64,000 nucleotides of DNA from Arsenophonus sp052174135 (lineage in GTDB: Bacteria > Pseudomonadota > Gammaproteobacteria > Enterobacterales > Enterobacteriaceae), in NCBI GenBank assembly GCA_052174135.1, contig JBQMRZ010000005.1, forward strand, positions 62,001 through 126,000. Direction: 5' to 3'. Shown one piece after another: positions 9,990-19,995 of this stretch. The notes below the pieces were generated by a model. The model was not told where the DNA came from and made no database searches. It worked only from the letters and a program-made list of their open reading frames with translations. Both the position numbers and the translations under genes were made by a program. The stretch's first letter is position 1, and each line of letters begins with the position of its first letter.

Positions 9990-10309
9990 CTATTTTACAA
10001 TTATGATATATTCTTTTGTTGGATCTACATGAATCATTTTTAGCATTTTTATAGAAAGATGTTCAATACGATTATGATTTCCTAGTAAATTCTCTTCTAA
10101 AATCAAATTTCGCCATTCTATGTCTAAAAATTCTTTTTTTTTTCTATTAAATTTTTTTGTGTTGTTAACAATCGTGATTGATAACTTACTGTGATAATTG
10201 AAATCGCTGATATAATAATCATTATTAATAAGATCAATGGAATAACTCCACCGTGTCGAAAAATATCGTAACCAATGATTTTAATTAAGCTATGTTTTTC
10301 TGCTGTCAT
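9990..10309 (-). CDS. ftsL: Cell division protein FtsL, split by a frameshift at an A10 run
   Basis: FtsL is a small bitopic membrane protein that forms the FtsQLB complex and activates FtsWI. Read straight, the frame from the ATG at 10309 stops after 61 residues (stop at 10124-10126). The N-terminal part has a short cytoplasmic tail, one membrane span (about residues 22-42) and SRLLTTQKNL. The rest of the protein continues in another frame: LDIEWRNLILEENLLGNHN, then MIHVDPTKEY, with a stop at 9990-9992. This matches the E. coli C-terminus nearly residue for residue. The join falls in a run of ten A (10134-10143 on the plus strand shows T10). One extra A would give an intact protein of 106 residues. 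In related endosymbionts such runs are known to be repaired by RNA polymerase slippage; that it happens here is inference. Confidence 0.85.
10134..10143 (-). other. Poly(A) slippery tract inside ftsL
   Basis: Ten consecutive A on the coding strand at the exact place where the ftsL reading frame changes. Eleven A would restore the full frame. It is the only uncorrected frameshift I see in a recognisable gene in this window. Confidence 0.85.
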
Positions 10310-10315
10310 TATATA

Positions 10316-11269
10316 TTACTTCAACACTTCAGCAAAACGCACAATTGAGCTTCTTGCTCGTGGGTTTTTGATAACTTCTTCTTTTGTTGGTTTCATTTTC
10401 CCTAATATTTTCAATGCTTGACTGCTAATAGTTTTTAATTGTAAGTCAGATAATGGTAATTTAGATGAAACATTTTTTTTTCTACTATGTTCTCGAATAA
10501 AATTCTTAACAAGTCTGTCTTCTAATGAATGAAAACTAATGATAGATAACCGACCATGTGGTGCTAATATATTTAATGAACTTTTTAATATTTTTGTTAT
10601 TTCTTTTAATTCATTATTTATATAAATACGAATTGCTTGGAACGATCGTGTTGCTGGATGCTTATGTTTCGTTTTGAATGGAGTATTTCTTTTTATCAAT
10701 TCAGCTAGTTGTTTTGTTCGTGTTAATGGTTCTTCTATTGAATTATGATTACGGGTTACAATAGCTTTTGCAATTTTTTTTGCAGATCGTTCTTCGCCAT
10801 AATTTTTTAGTACCCAAGCTATATACGATTCTTTTTCATTCATTAACCATTCAGATGCAGATTGACCAGTTGTTGGATCCATTCGCATATCTAATGGTCC
10901 ATCACGCATAAAAGAAAAACCACGATTTGGATCATCCAATTGTGGCGATGAAACACCTAAATCAAGCAATATGCCATCAATTTTTCCAATTAATTTTTTT
11001 TCTGAAAGAAATGTTTCTAATTGAGAAAAAGAGCTATGTTTAATTAAAAATCTATTATCAGTAATCATTTTTTCAGCAGCTATTACCGCATATGGATCGC
11101 GATCTATTGCTATCAAACGTCCTTTATTACCCAACTTAGATAGAATTAACTGAGAGTGTCCTCCTTGACCAAAAGTACCATCAATGTAAATTCCATTTGT
11201 TTTTACATTCAATCCATTAACTGCTTCATTAAGAAGCACACTGATATGTTTAAATTGATTATCTATCAT
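10316..11269 (-). CDS. rsmH: 16S rRNA (cytosine1402-N4)-methyltransferase
   Basis: Methylates N4 of C1402 of 16S rRNA using S-adenosylmethionine. It has 317 residues, against 313 in E. coli. The SAM-binding loop YIDGTFGQGGHS lies at about residues 28-39, followed by IAIDRDPYA, LLDLGVSSPQLDDPNRGFSF, and a C-terminal ISFHSLEDRLVKNF. This is the first gene of the dcw cluster here: the usual upstream mraZ, a transcriptional repressor of the cluster, is absent. It ends 6 bases before ftsL. Confidence 0.97.
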   Translation of the reverse strand: MIDNQFKHISVLLNEAVNGLNVKTNGIYIDGTFGQGGHSQLILSKLGNKGRLIAIDRDPYAVIAAEKMITDNRFLIKHSSFSQLETFLSEKKLIGKIDGILLDLGVSSPQLDDPNRGFSFMRDGPLDMRMDPTTGQSASEWLMNEKESYIAWVLKNYGEERSAKKIAKAIVTRNHNSIEEPLTRTKQLAELIKRNTPFKTKHKHPATRSFQAIRIYINNELKEITKILKSSLNILAPHGRLSIISFHSLEDRLVKNFIREHSRKKNVSSKLPLSDLQLKTISSQALKILGKMKPTKEEVIKNPRARSSIVRFAEVLK

Positions 11270-12255
11270 GTTAAAATAAATCCTATATTAAAGTTAACGA
11301 TGGTTTATTTTTTTATTTTATTCAAATTTAATATTTATTTGGAATTTATTTATATTAAGTCAGATTCTTTTATTATTTAAATTTATTAATTTAACAAATT
11401 AATATAACCAATTTCTTAATTCTTTCATCTTTAAAAGAATAGTTTTGATAAAAAAGACGAAATATATTATTAGTCTAGCATTTATTTATATTTTTCTTTA
11501 ATTTCTAAGTGATAAATATTGAGTATGGCATTAAATTGAATTTATATTAGAAATTAGTAATAACTTTTTCAATGATTTCTTATTTCTCTAGTATCTAAAG
11601 TAATAGAAATAATTAATAAAAACGATAGTAAAACACTTTCATTTACTGATTTTTCGTTTATCATATCATGATATTATTTGTAGATACGGTTAATTATTTT
11701 TCTATAAAAATTAAAAAAATATTATATTTAGAAGTATAGTTATTAACCTTTATATTATAAAAATCATTATTTTATAATATAATTTTTAATTATTAAAGAT
11801 TATGTATAGAATATAAATTCTTTTATAAAAAGAACTATGGTATTTTAGTTTTATTTATAGAATAATATTAAAAGGTAATTAGGTTATTTTTATTAAAGAA
11901 TAAAAATAAAGATTTTACTATTTACTATTTATTGATAATAAAACATTATAAATTAAGTTAAAAATAATTTGATATTTATAAAAATGTGACTTTTTAAAAC
12001 TTAAATAGTATTAAATTATCATGTAATTATATTAAATCTGATAAAAAATTTATTAAAATCAGTCCATTATATCTTTATTATAAAAATATAAAATAAAATA
12101 TCAATATCAACTAATTTACTAAAATATAGCAAATTAGTTGATTAGTAGTGAATAAATATAAAAAAACTTAGTAATAAAATTTAATTAATATTAGAGAGTA
12201 ATATTTAGATGATAATACATTTCATCAAGTTTCTCTAAATTTTTAAGGTAATAAA
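11270..12255. other. Spacer between the divergent rsmH and metK genes
   Basis: About 1 kb of very AT-rich DNA. The mraZ gene would be expected at the left end on the minus strand, but I cannot find its start or any recognisable piece. Promoters for the dcw cluster and metK must lie here, though none stands out by eye. A short + frame at 11156-11380 overlaps rsmH and is not protein-like. Confidence 0.6.
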
Positions 12256-13416
12256 ATGCCTATGAGTAGACATCTTTTCACTTCTGAATCAGTATCAGAA
12301 GGACATCCTGATAAAATTGCTGATCAAATTTCAGACGCAGTTCTTGATGCAATCCTTGAGCAGGATCCAAAAGCACGTGTTGCTTGTGAAACGTATGTAA
12401 AAACAGGTATGGTAATAGTTGGTGGTGAAATTACAACTAATGCTTGGGTAGATATTGAAGAAATTACTAGGCATACAATACGTGAAATTGGTTATACAAG
12501 TTCTAATATGGGTTTTGATGCTAACTCTTGTGCTGTTATAAGTGCAATTGGTAAACAGTCTCTTGATATTAGTCAAGGAATAGATCACATAAATCCATTA
12601 GAACAAGGAGCAGGAGATCAAGGGATTATGTTTGGTTATGCTAATAACGAAACAGATGTTCTTATGCCAGCGCCAATTATTTATGCTCACCGTTTAGTTG
12701 AACGACAAGCTGAGGTTCGAAAAAATGGTACTTTACCTTGGTTACGCCCAGATGCTAAGAGTCAAATTTCTTTTCAATATGAAAATAACAAAATAGTGAG
12801 TATTGATACTATTGTTTTATCTACTCAACATTCTGAAGAGGTTAAACGAAACACATTATTAGAAGCTATAATGGACGAAATTATTAAACCAGTATTACCT
12901 AAAAAATGGTTGCATAAAAATACAAAATATCTTATTAATCCAACTGGTCGCTTTGTTATAGGTGGCCCAATGGGTGATTGTGGTTTAACGGGTCGTAAAA
13001 TTATTGTTGACACTTATGGTGGCATGGCCCATCATGGCGGCGGTGCTTTTTCTGGGAAAGATCCTTCTAAAGTTGATCGTTCTGCTGCTTATGCCGCACG
13101 TTATGTAGCAAAGAATATTGTTGCCGCTAAACTTGCCGATCGCTGTGAAATTCAAATTTCTTATGCAATTGGTATTGCTGAACCAACATCGATTATGATT
13201 GAAACTTTCGGTACAGAAAAAATAGCTAACGAAACTCTTATTCATTTGATACATGAAATTTTTGATTTACGTCCTTACGGTTTAATTAAAATGCTTAATT
13301 TATTACAAGTCATCTATCGTCAAACTGCAACATATGGGCATTTTGGTCGTTCTCAGTTTCCATGGGAAAAAACAGATAAAGTTTCTGAACTTCGTGCAGC
13401 TGTTAATTTTAACTAA
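12256..13416 (+). CDS. metK: S-adenosylmethionine synthetase
   Basis: Makes S-adenosylmethionine from methionine and ATP in the cytoplasm, the methyl donor for RsmH and other enzymes. It has 386 residues. Signatures include GHPDKIADQISDAVLDAIL near the N-terminus, the GAGDQGIMFGYA hexapeptide region, and GGGAFSGKDPSKVDRSAAY. I start at the ATG at 12256, preceded by TAAGGT; an ATG two codons later is also possible. The gene stands alone, divergent from the dcw cluster. No MetJ-type operator was seen upstream. Confidence 0.97.
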   Translation: MPMSRHLFTSESVSEGHPDKIADQISDAVLDAILEQDPKARVACETYVKTGMVIVGGEITTNAWVDIEEITRHTIREIGYTSSNMGFDANSCAVISAIGKQSLDISQGIDHINPLEQGAGDQGIMFGYANNETDVLMPAPIIYAHRLVERQAEVRKNGTLPWLRPDAKSQISFQYENNKIVSIDTIVLSTQHSEEVKRNTLLEAIMDEIIKPVLPKKWLHKNTKYLINPTGRFVIGGPMGDCGLTGRKIIVDTYGGMAHHGGGAFSGKDPSKVDRSAAYAARYVAKNIVAAKLADRCEIQISYAIGIAEPTSIMIETFGTEKIANETLIHLIHEIFDLRPYGLIKMLNLLQVIYRQTATYGHFGRSQFPWEKTDKVSELRAAVNFN

Positions 13417-13756
13417 TTAATGGTTAATTTTATTTTGTTATTTTAAATATTATAATAGCTTTATTAAGTAAAAAATTTTTGAGATTTTTATGTCTAATAA
13501 AATAGAAAAAAATTTAATAAGATTAATATTTATTAAATTTTCAATAAAATTTATTGAATATATTATTTAATATTTTAAATATATTTAAAAACTTTAAATA
13601 TAAAACTTAAAAATTATGTTTGGAAATATTAATAAGAATTAATAAAAAATTTTTATGTAAATAATTTTTAAAAATTTTTACTAAATAGTAGTTAGTTACT
13701 AATTTAAATGCATTTTTAATTACTTAATTACTAACAATTTTAAAAGATTAATTATT
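13417..13756. other. Spacer between metK and amiD (convergent)
   Basis: 340 bases of AT-rich sequence between two genes that end toward each other. A weak hairpin of the type AATTAA-TGG-TTAATT followed by T-rich sequence lies just after the metK stop and might end transcription. Nothing else is visible. Confidence 0.4.
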
Positions 13757-14587
13757 CTATTTTTTATATTTTTCAATTAATGCGCGGGAAATAGCCTCTG
13801 TTTCAGCATCTGGATTACCACTTATTTCAGTTGGACGGAAATGGAGCTGAAATGCACTAATTGTTTTACGTGTTTTTTCATCAAATTTACCTGATTGTGG
13901 GATTTGATTATATCCATATTTATTTAAATTCCTTTGAATATCTAACACGCTAGCCGGCGCATATGGCGATCGTCCTGCTAAATATTTTTTAACAAGTGTT
14001 TCATCCGGCCAAGCTCCAATACCAACATTAAATAGATTTTTCCATGGAAAAAATCTACCTGGATCATATTTTCTTAATGGAGCTATATCACTATGCGCTA
14101 AAATATTATCTGGGCTTATATTATATCTTTTTATTACATCCCTAGCTAAAACAATAATAGCAGAAATTTGTTGTTCATTGAACTGATACCAAACTTTATT
14201 ACCAAGTATATCTTTAATGAATCCCTTATTGACTATTTCAATACCAATAGAACTATCATTAAGGTTAACTCTACTACCCCAATTACTTACTCCAGTATGC
14301 CAAGCTCTTCTATTCTCTGGGACAAAATTATATATAATAGGTTTATTATTTTTTATTCTTGGAATTAACGGGATAAGATAGTGAGCGCTAACTTGAGCTT
14401 GAGTTAAAAGTTGTAATGAGTTCACATCATCTACTGCTGTATAATGAAATATTAAAAATTTTATTCTATCATTTTGACTTATTGATAATAAAGATTTATC
14501 GATATAATAATCACCTTTATCAACAAGAAGTTTTTTAGATGAACAGCCTATTATTAGTATCAATAATATAATAAATAATTTTTGCAT
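13757..14587 (-). CDS. amiD: N-acetylmuramoyl-L-alanine amidase, outer-membrane lipoprotein (AmiD type)
   Basis: Cleaves the bond between MurNAc and L-alanine, trimming or recycling wall fragments. The 276-residue protein starts with a lipoprotein signal: hydrophobic residues 3-13, then the lipobox IIGC with the lipidated cysteine at residue 15. The amidase_2 domain follows, with IFHYTAVDD (zinc histidine near 48), IGIEIVNKG, and AHSDIAPLRKYDPG carrying a second zinc ligand. A C-terminal peptidoglycan-binding domain of about 70 residues ends in ETEAISRALIEKY. The layout and order match E. coli AmiD. GGAGATAAT precedes the ATG. Retention of a recycling amidase alongside the full mur set fits a cell that still remodels its wall. 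Confidence 0.92.
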   Translation of the reverse strand: MQKLFIILLILIIGCSSKKLLVDKGDYYIDKSLLSISQNDRIKFLIFHYTAVDDVNSLQLLTQAQVSAHYLIPLIPRIKNNKPIIYNFVPENRRAWHTGVSNWGSRVNLNDSSIGIEIVNKGFIKDILGNKVWYQFNEQQISAIIVLARDVIKRYNISPDNILAHSDIAPLRKYDPGRFFPWKNLFNVGIGAWPDETLVKKYLAGRSPYAPASVLDIQRNLNKYGYNQIPQSGKFDEKTRKTISAFQLHFRPTEISGNPDAETEAISRALIEKYKK

Positions 14588-16207
14588 ATTATCTCCATAA
14601 TAAGTGTTTGATATCTACTTTTTTTAAAAAATATTAATATATGTCTCTTCATTATAAATTTATTTTTATTTCTTTTTTTGATTTGAATAAATAATTTATT
14701 CTTTAATATTTATTTATATAAAATAAATATTAAAGATATTTATAATTCAATTCTAATTTAATTAATATTTTTAATATTATAAAAAATATTATAATAATAA
14801 CTAATTTATATTATCATGGTAACAAATATACTTTGTTTAAACTATGAATAATTAAATATTTTATAAAATTTTATATGAATAAAATTTTTTTTAATATTTT
14901 AAAATAAATAATGTTATTTAATTTTTAATTGATTCTATTTAAAATAAAAATATTAATTTAACATATAGAATAAATTAATTATTAAATGATGATAAAGTTT
15001 TCTTAAATAAGATAGTTATTTAAATTAAAATAACTATAAATAATTTTTAATTTGAAACATCATTATTGTGATTACTTAATTTATTAAATATATCAATATT
15101 TTAATTTAATTAAGATAATGTAGTATAAAATATAATATATTATTTATTTTTTTCATAAGAAATTAAGATTATTTATTTTAAAATATAGAATAAATGAATA
15201 TTAATATTTTTATTATCAATATATATAATAAGAACATTAATAATATATTGTAAAAAAAGATATAAAGATATTATTAAAATTTTACTAATTAATAGTTAAA
15301 GAAAAAATAAGATAAAATATTTTAGACAAATTCATTACATTATAATATAATGCATTTAGAAATTAATAAATAAAATAAATTTATAAAATATTTTATTTAC
15401 TGATAGTTATCATATAAATTTATTTAATTTATTTTATTTTAAAGATATAGTAAATAAAATATAAATATAAATATAAATATAAATATAAATATAAATATAA
15501 ATATAAATATATTATTAAAATAAAATTTATAGTTTTCATATATATAAAATAATTTTTATTACAAAAAAATAGAAAATAATTACTATTATAATTTATTTAT
15601 ATATTAAGTAAAGTTATCATTAATTAAATTGATAACAAATAATAAAAGATATCAAATAAACACTATTAAATATTAATAAAAAATTTATTTATCGATTTTT
15701 TTAAAAAAAATATTTTATATATATAAAAAAAATAAATTGCATAAATTAATTATGAGAATAATAAATTAAATAAATTTATTGTTATTTCATAAAAACTATT
15801 TATATAACATTTTATAAATAAATATAGGATAATTATTAATTAATTTTTATTTAAATAAAAATAAACATATAATATTAAATGAGAATAATTTAAATTTTAT
15901 ATGAAAAATAAGAATTAATTCAAATTTTGCATAGAGAATGATATTAAAATGAGTCAATATAAAATTTTATAACTTATGATTCATATCATATACGAATAAG
16001 TTAGTTAATTAACTTATATTTTCTATTATTTTTTTTAAATGATCGGAATAGTTGTAATTAACGGAAATAATACATAAGACATCTTTATCTTTTATTATGT
16101 ATATATTTTAATGAAATTATAAAAATATTTAGATAATTTTAATAAAATTATTAAGATTAATGAAATTAAAAATAATTAATATGTTAATATCAATAGATTA
16201 TTTTAAT
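14588..16207. other. AT-rich gene-free spacer
   Basis: 1.6 kb without a supportable gene; stop codons occur in all frames. It contains a hexamer tandem repeat (15461-15508). The sequence is almost only A and T for long stretches. I see no recognisable protein remnant. Confidence 0.6.
15461..15508. repeat. Tandem hexamer repeat ATAAAT x 8
   Basis: Eight perfect head-to-tail copies of ATAAAT, with partial copies on both sides (AAAT before, AT after). It lies in non-coding sequence and is probably a slippage product. Confidence 0.95.
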
Positions 16208-16283
16208 TGGTGGGTCGTACAGGATTTGAACCTATGACCAATTGATTAAAAGTCAACTGCTCTACCGACTGAGCTAACGACCC
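16208..16283 (-). tRNA. tRNA-Lys (anticodon TTT)
   Basis: The minus strand gives a 76-base tRNA starting GGGTCGTTAGCTCAG, with anticodon loop ACTTTTAA between stems TTGA and TCAA, T arm GGTTCAAATCC and acceptor end ACGACCC. The CCA end is encoded (TGG at 16208-16210 on the plus strand). It is nearly identical to E. coli tRNA-Lys and lies downstream of tRNA-Val in the same transcript. Confidence 0.97.
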
Positions 16284-16350
16284 CTATTAATAATAAAACA
16301 CATTACAAATAACTTAAATAAAATGATTTTTTATTTTCGATAAATGATAG

Positions 16351-16423
16351 TAGGCGATACCAGATTTGAACTGATGACCCTCTCCTTGTAAGGGAGATGC
16401 TCTACCGACTGAGCTAATCGCCT
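16351..16423 (-). tRNA. tRNA-Val (anticodon TAC)
   Basis: The minus strand gives a 73-base tRNA beginning AGGCGATTAGCTCAG, with anticodon loop CTTACAA and acceptor end ATCGCCT followed by discriminator A. Unlike the neighbouring tRNA-Lys, CCA is not encoded, so a CCA-adding enzyme is needed. In E. coli three identical valine tRNAs precede the lysine tRNA at this locus beside gltX; only one remains here. Confidence 0.96.
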
Positions 16424-16724
16424 GTTATGATCGGAATGCATTATAGGGATAGTTTAGCATGAGTCAATGGTTTTTAAAAAAAAATATGTATTTATGATAA
16501 AATTTTAAAAAATAGAAATCTATTGTCATCTGTTAAATGATATTTATTTAACTTTATTTTATCTAAATTTTACTAAAGAGTTAAACATTTTTACTAATAA
16601 ATTAACAAAATAAACTATGAGTATCATTCCAATAAAATTAAAAAATTAAATTAGACTGCTAAGTAACTAACTATAAATTTGTTATTAATCAAACTTAATA
16701 TAAAAGATCATTAAGGTAAATCTG
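16424..16724. other. Spacer between tRNA-Val and gltX (divergent)
   Basis: 301 bases. The left end holds the tRNA promoter at 16440-16467. The gltX promoter should lie in the right half, but I see no convincing boxes. Confidence 0.5.
16440..16467 (-). promoter_or_regulatory. Sigma-70 promoter of the tRNA-Val/tRNA-Lys unit
   Basis: On the minus strand TTGACT (16467-16462) and TATAAT (16445-16440) are spaced by 16 bases, followed by the GC-richer discriminator GCATTCCG. It lies just upstream of tRNA-Val. The near-perfect boxes and the GC-rich discriminator resemble stringently controlled stable-RNA promoters. Confidence 0.85.
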
Positions 16725-18149
16725 ATGAATAAAATAAAAACACGCTTTGCGCCAAGCCCAACTGGTAATTTTCACGTCGGAAGCGCTCGTACTGCTCTTT
16801 ATTCATGGCTTTATAGTCGCCATAATAATGGAGAATTTGTTTTACGTTTTGAAGATACCGATCTTGAGCGTTCAACACAAAAATCCATTGATGTCATAAT
16901 GGATGGAATGAATTGGTTAAATTTAACATGGGATGAAGGTCCTTACTATCAAACGAAACGTTTTGACCGTTATCATGAAGTTATCAATCAAATGATTAAT
17001 GAAATAAAAGCTTATCGTTGTTATTGTTCTCAAATACGATTATATAATTTACGTAAAGAACAGATAGCTAAAGGTGAAAAACCTCGTTATGATGGTTATT
17101 GTCGAAATTATTTTCATAATTATATACCAAATAAACCTCACGTGGTTCGCTTTCGTAATCCACAAGAAGGTTCTGTTATTTTTGAAGACCAAATCCGTGG
17201 TCAAATCGAATTTAATAATCTTGAATTAGATGATCTTATTATACAGCGTACTGATGGTTCTCCTACCTATAATTTTTGTGTTGTTATTGATGACTTTGAT
17301 ATGAAAATTACTCATGTGATCCGTGGTGAAGATCACATTAATAATACTCCACGACAAATTAATATATTAAATGCACTTGGTATGCCAATACCTATATATG
17401 CTCATGTTTCAATGATTTTAGGTGATGACGGTAAAAAATTATCTAAGCGTCATTGTCCAATCAATATAATGCAATATCGTAATAATGGTTATTTACCAGA
17501 AGCAATGTTAAATTATTTAGTTCGTCTTGGATGGTCATATGGTGATCAAGAAATTTTTAGTCGAGAAGAAATGATCAGTTATTTTTCTTTAAATACAATT
17601 AATAAATCTGCCAGTACTTTTAATAATGATAAATTATTATGGCTTAATCATCATTATATAAATTCATTACCTGCTGAATATGTTACTACTCATTTAGCGT
17701 GGCATATTAAACGGCTAAATATAGACACGAAAACAGGACCAAATTTAGTAAATTTAATTAAGCTTCTTGGTACTCGCTGCAAGACTTTAAATGAAATAGC
17801 TACTTCATGTAATTATTTTTATCAAGATTTTAATTTATCTGATACTACGGCCGTTAAAAAACATTTAAATCCAATAGCACGTTTACCACTAGAAATGATA
17901 AAAGAAAAATTAACAAGTATTGATAACTGGACATGTAAAAAAATTTGTCAAGCAATAAAATCAACAGCTACAGAACTAAAAATCGATATTGTAAAAGTTA
18001 GTATGCCGCTTCGTGTTGCTGTGACAGGAACAGATCAATCACCAAGTATTGATGCCACTGTACATACTATTGGTAAAATTAATGCATTGAAACGAATTGA
18101 TAAAGCTTTGTTTTATATTAACAATCATAAAAATAATATTAATAAATAA
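16725..18149 (+). CDS. gltX: Glutamyl-tRNA synthetase
   Basis: Charges tRNA-Glu with glutamate. It has 474 residues, close to the E. coli 471. The class I signatures are RFAPSPTGNFHVGSART (HIGH-type motif at about 17-20) and KKLSKRH near residue 240 (KMSKS-type). The zinc-binding insert has cysteines at residues 99, 101 and 126 with the usual spacing, but the fourth ligand, histidine in E. coli, is asparagine here (residue 128). RFEDTDLERS and RTDGSPTYNF of the active site are intact. It stands alone, divergent from the valine and lysine tRNAs as in E. coli. Confidence 0.97.
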   Translation: MNKIKTRFAPSPTGNFHVGSARTALYSWLYSRHNNGEFVLRFEDTDLERSTQKSIDVIMDGMNWLNLTWDEGPYYQTKRFDRYHEVINQMINEIKAYRCYCSQIRLYNLRKEQIAKGEKPRYDGYCRNYFHNYIPNKPHVVRFRNPQEGSVIFEDQIRGQIEFNNLELDDLIIQRTDGSPTYNFCVVIDDFDMKITHVIRGEDHINNTPRQINILNALGMPIPIYAHVSMILGDDGKKLSKRHCPINIMQYRNNGYLPEAMLNYLVRLGWSYGDQEIFSREEMISYFSLNTINKSASTFNNDKLLWLNHHYINSLPAEYVTTHLAWHIKRLNIDTKTGPNLVNLIKLLGTRCKTLNEIATSCNYFYQDFNLSDTTAVKKHLNPIARLPLEMIKEKLTSIDNWTCKKICQAIKSTATELKIDIVKVSMPLRVAVTGTDQSPSIDATVHTIGKINALKRIDKALFYINNHKNNINK

Positions 18150-18798
18150 AACTAAATTATTGTAATTGTATATTGTTATTTATCTTTTTTATACACAAAC
18201 TATATAAATATTTTAATAGTTAAACTTTTGTTTAAAAATTAATTTATTTATAGCCTTATTCACTTTACATATTATACTGTTATTTAATTAAATTTCTTTA
18301 AGGAATTAAAGATTAGTTTTAGAGTATAATTAAATACTATTAAAAAAATCAATAGTTTATTCTTCCTTACAGCATTTAAATTCTATATATATCTAATTAA
18401 TATTGATAGTTTTGCTACTTACTTATTATAAAACATTTTAGTAATTTAATTAAATCATTAAGCTATTATTTAAGTGTTAATTTTATTTTAATTAAATTAT
18501 TTCAATGATTGTTAATAGAGATAATTTTCTATTATATATGAAAAAATAAATATTTTTTAATAAATGAATTAATAATTCTTTTGTTACATTTAATAAAAAT
18601 ATAAAATATTAGTAATATCGATTAAATTTTATTTATGTATATAAAAATTAACGTACATTGATACATAGAATAAAATTAACATCAAACTATCTCAAAGTTA
18701 ATTTTTGATATTAATGAAAATAAAAAGACTTAAAAATATAATATTATACGATAAACTAAAACTAAAACTAGAATCAATATTTTTATTGAGTTTTTTAT

Positions 18799-18848
18799 CT
18801 TTTATTCCCTTTCTACTTTTATTAATAAAAGTAGAAAGGGAATAAAAG
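18799..18848. repeat. Perfect 50-base palindrome (25 bp arms, no spacer)
   Basis: The two 25-base arms meet at 18823/18824 without any loop and match at every position. Each arm includes the relatively GC-rich core CCCTTTCTAC or its complement, unusual in this spacer. Neither side has a T-run, so it is not a typical intrinsic terminator. Confidence 0.95.
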
Positions 18849-19673
18849 TAATACTGAATGAAGGGATAATTTAACAATAACCCATTTTAACATCTTATAA
18901 AAATTTGCTAAACGTTAATTTATTGATCATACTAATACCATTAATTTTAAAACATATTTTTATCGAGAAATACAAAAAAATAAACTAATAAGTAAAATGT
19001 ATACTCAATAAATTATAAAAACTCAATTCATATCACTATGATTAAATCATATTAATTAAAATGATTATAATAATAAAAAAAACAATTTTAAAATTGATAA
19101 AAATATATTTATTTAAATTTTTAAAAACATTATTTATGATGTATAATCATTGATTAAATATTAATTAATGATTATATAAGGAATATATTATAATGTTTAG
19201 AATTATAATTTTAATCATATATTTAAGATCAAATATTTCTATATAAAACTCATAATAATTAACATAAAATTATACTAATAATTTAATTTCTGTTATATAC
19301 ATGAACATGATCTAGTAACATCCAACTCAATATATTTTTATAATCAATAAAGTTTATTTAATAAAGAATTAATAAATTAATCACATTAAAAAAAAATATT
19401 TTTCATACTATTAATTTTAGCTAGTAAGTAATATTCTTATTATTTTAGTGATAAAAATAAAATTTTGATAAATTTTATCACAGAATATTAATCAACGTTT
19501 AAACAAAATAATCAGAAATAATACAGAAATAAAAAATCAATAATATAATTTAAAATAATCATTTCTATAAAATACAAAATTAAACCATACCATTACATAA
19601 AGTAATAAGTAGTAAAAAATTAATAAAACCAATTAATAAATACTTTTTCACAATATATGAATTAAATAATAAC

Positions 19674-19705
19674 TCACATTATTAATTAATAAATTAATAA
19701 TGTGA
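19674..19705. repeat. Inverted repeat, 14 bp arms, 4-base loop
   Basis: Arms TCACATTATTAATT and its exact complement flank AATA. It lies 290 bases beyond the ligA stop. There is no adjacent T-run, so the role is unknown; it could be an RNA stabilising hairpin at the end of ligA mRNA. Confidence 0.85.
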
Positions 19706-19995
19706 AAAGTCAATAAATATATTTTTTATAAAAATTATTAATTTAATTAATAATTAACTAATAAGTAAAATAACATATAAAAGAGAATGAAGTGTTAATA
19801 CAAATATTTCTAAATATTTTGATATAATAAAATAATTATATGCATTAAGATAACTTAATTTTATTAAAATTATAAAAGATAATATTAAATAACTATATAA
19901 TTATTTAGTTTAAAAGTTATTAACTAGTAATAAATTGAACAATAAAAAAAAATAAAATAATTAATTTTTTATTATTTTATTTGAATATATAAATA

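Larger units (their letters stand above)
18150..19995. other. AT-rich gene-free spacer between gltX and ligA
   Basis: 1.85 kb without a supportable gene. It contains a 50-base perfect palindrome (18799-18848), three copies of AAACTA just before it (about 18758-18776), and a 14-base-pair inverted repeat (19674-19705). No protein remnant recognised. Confidence 0.6.

Noticed and set aside
15461..15508. Regular repeat as a CRISPR array
   Set aside because: Units are 6 bases without spacers; simple tandem repeat. No cas gene in the window.
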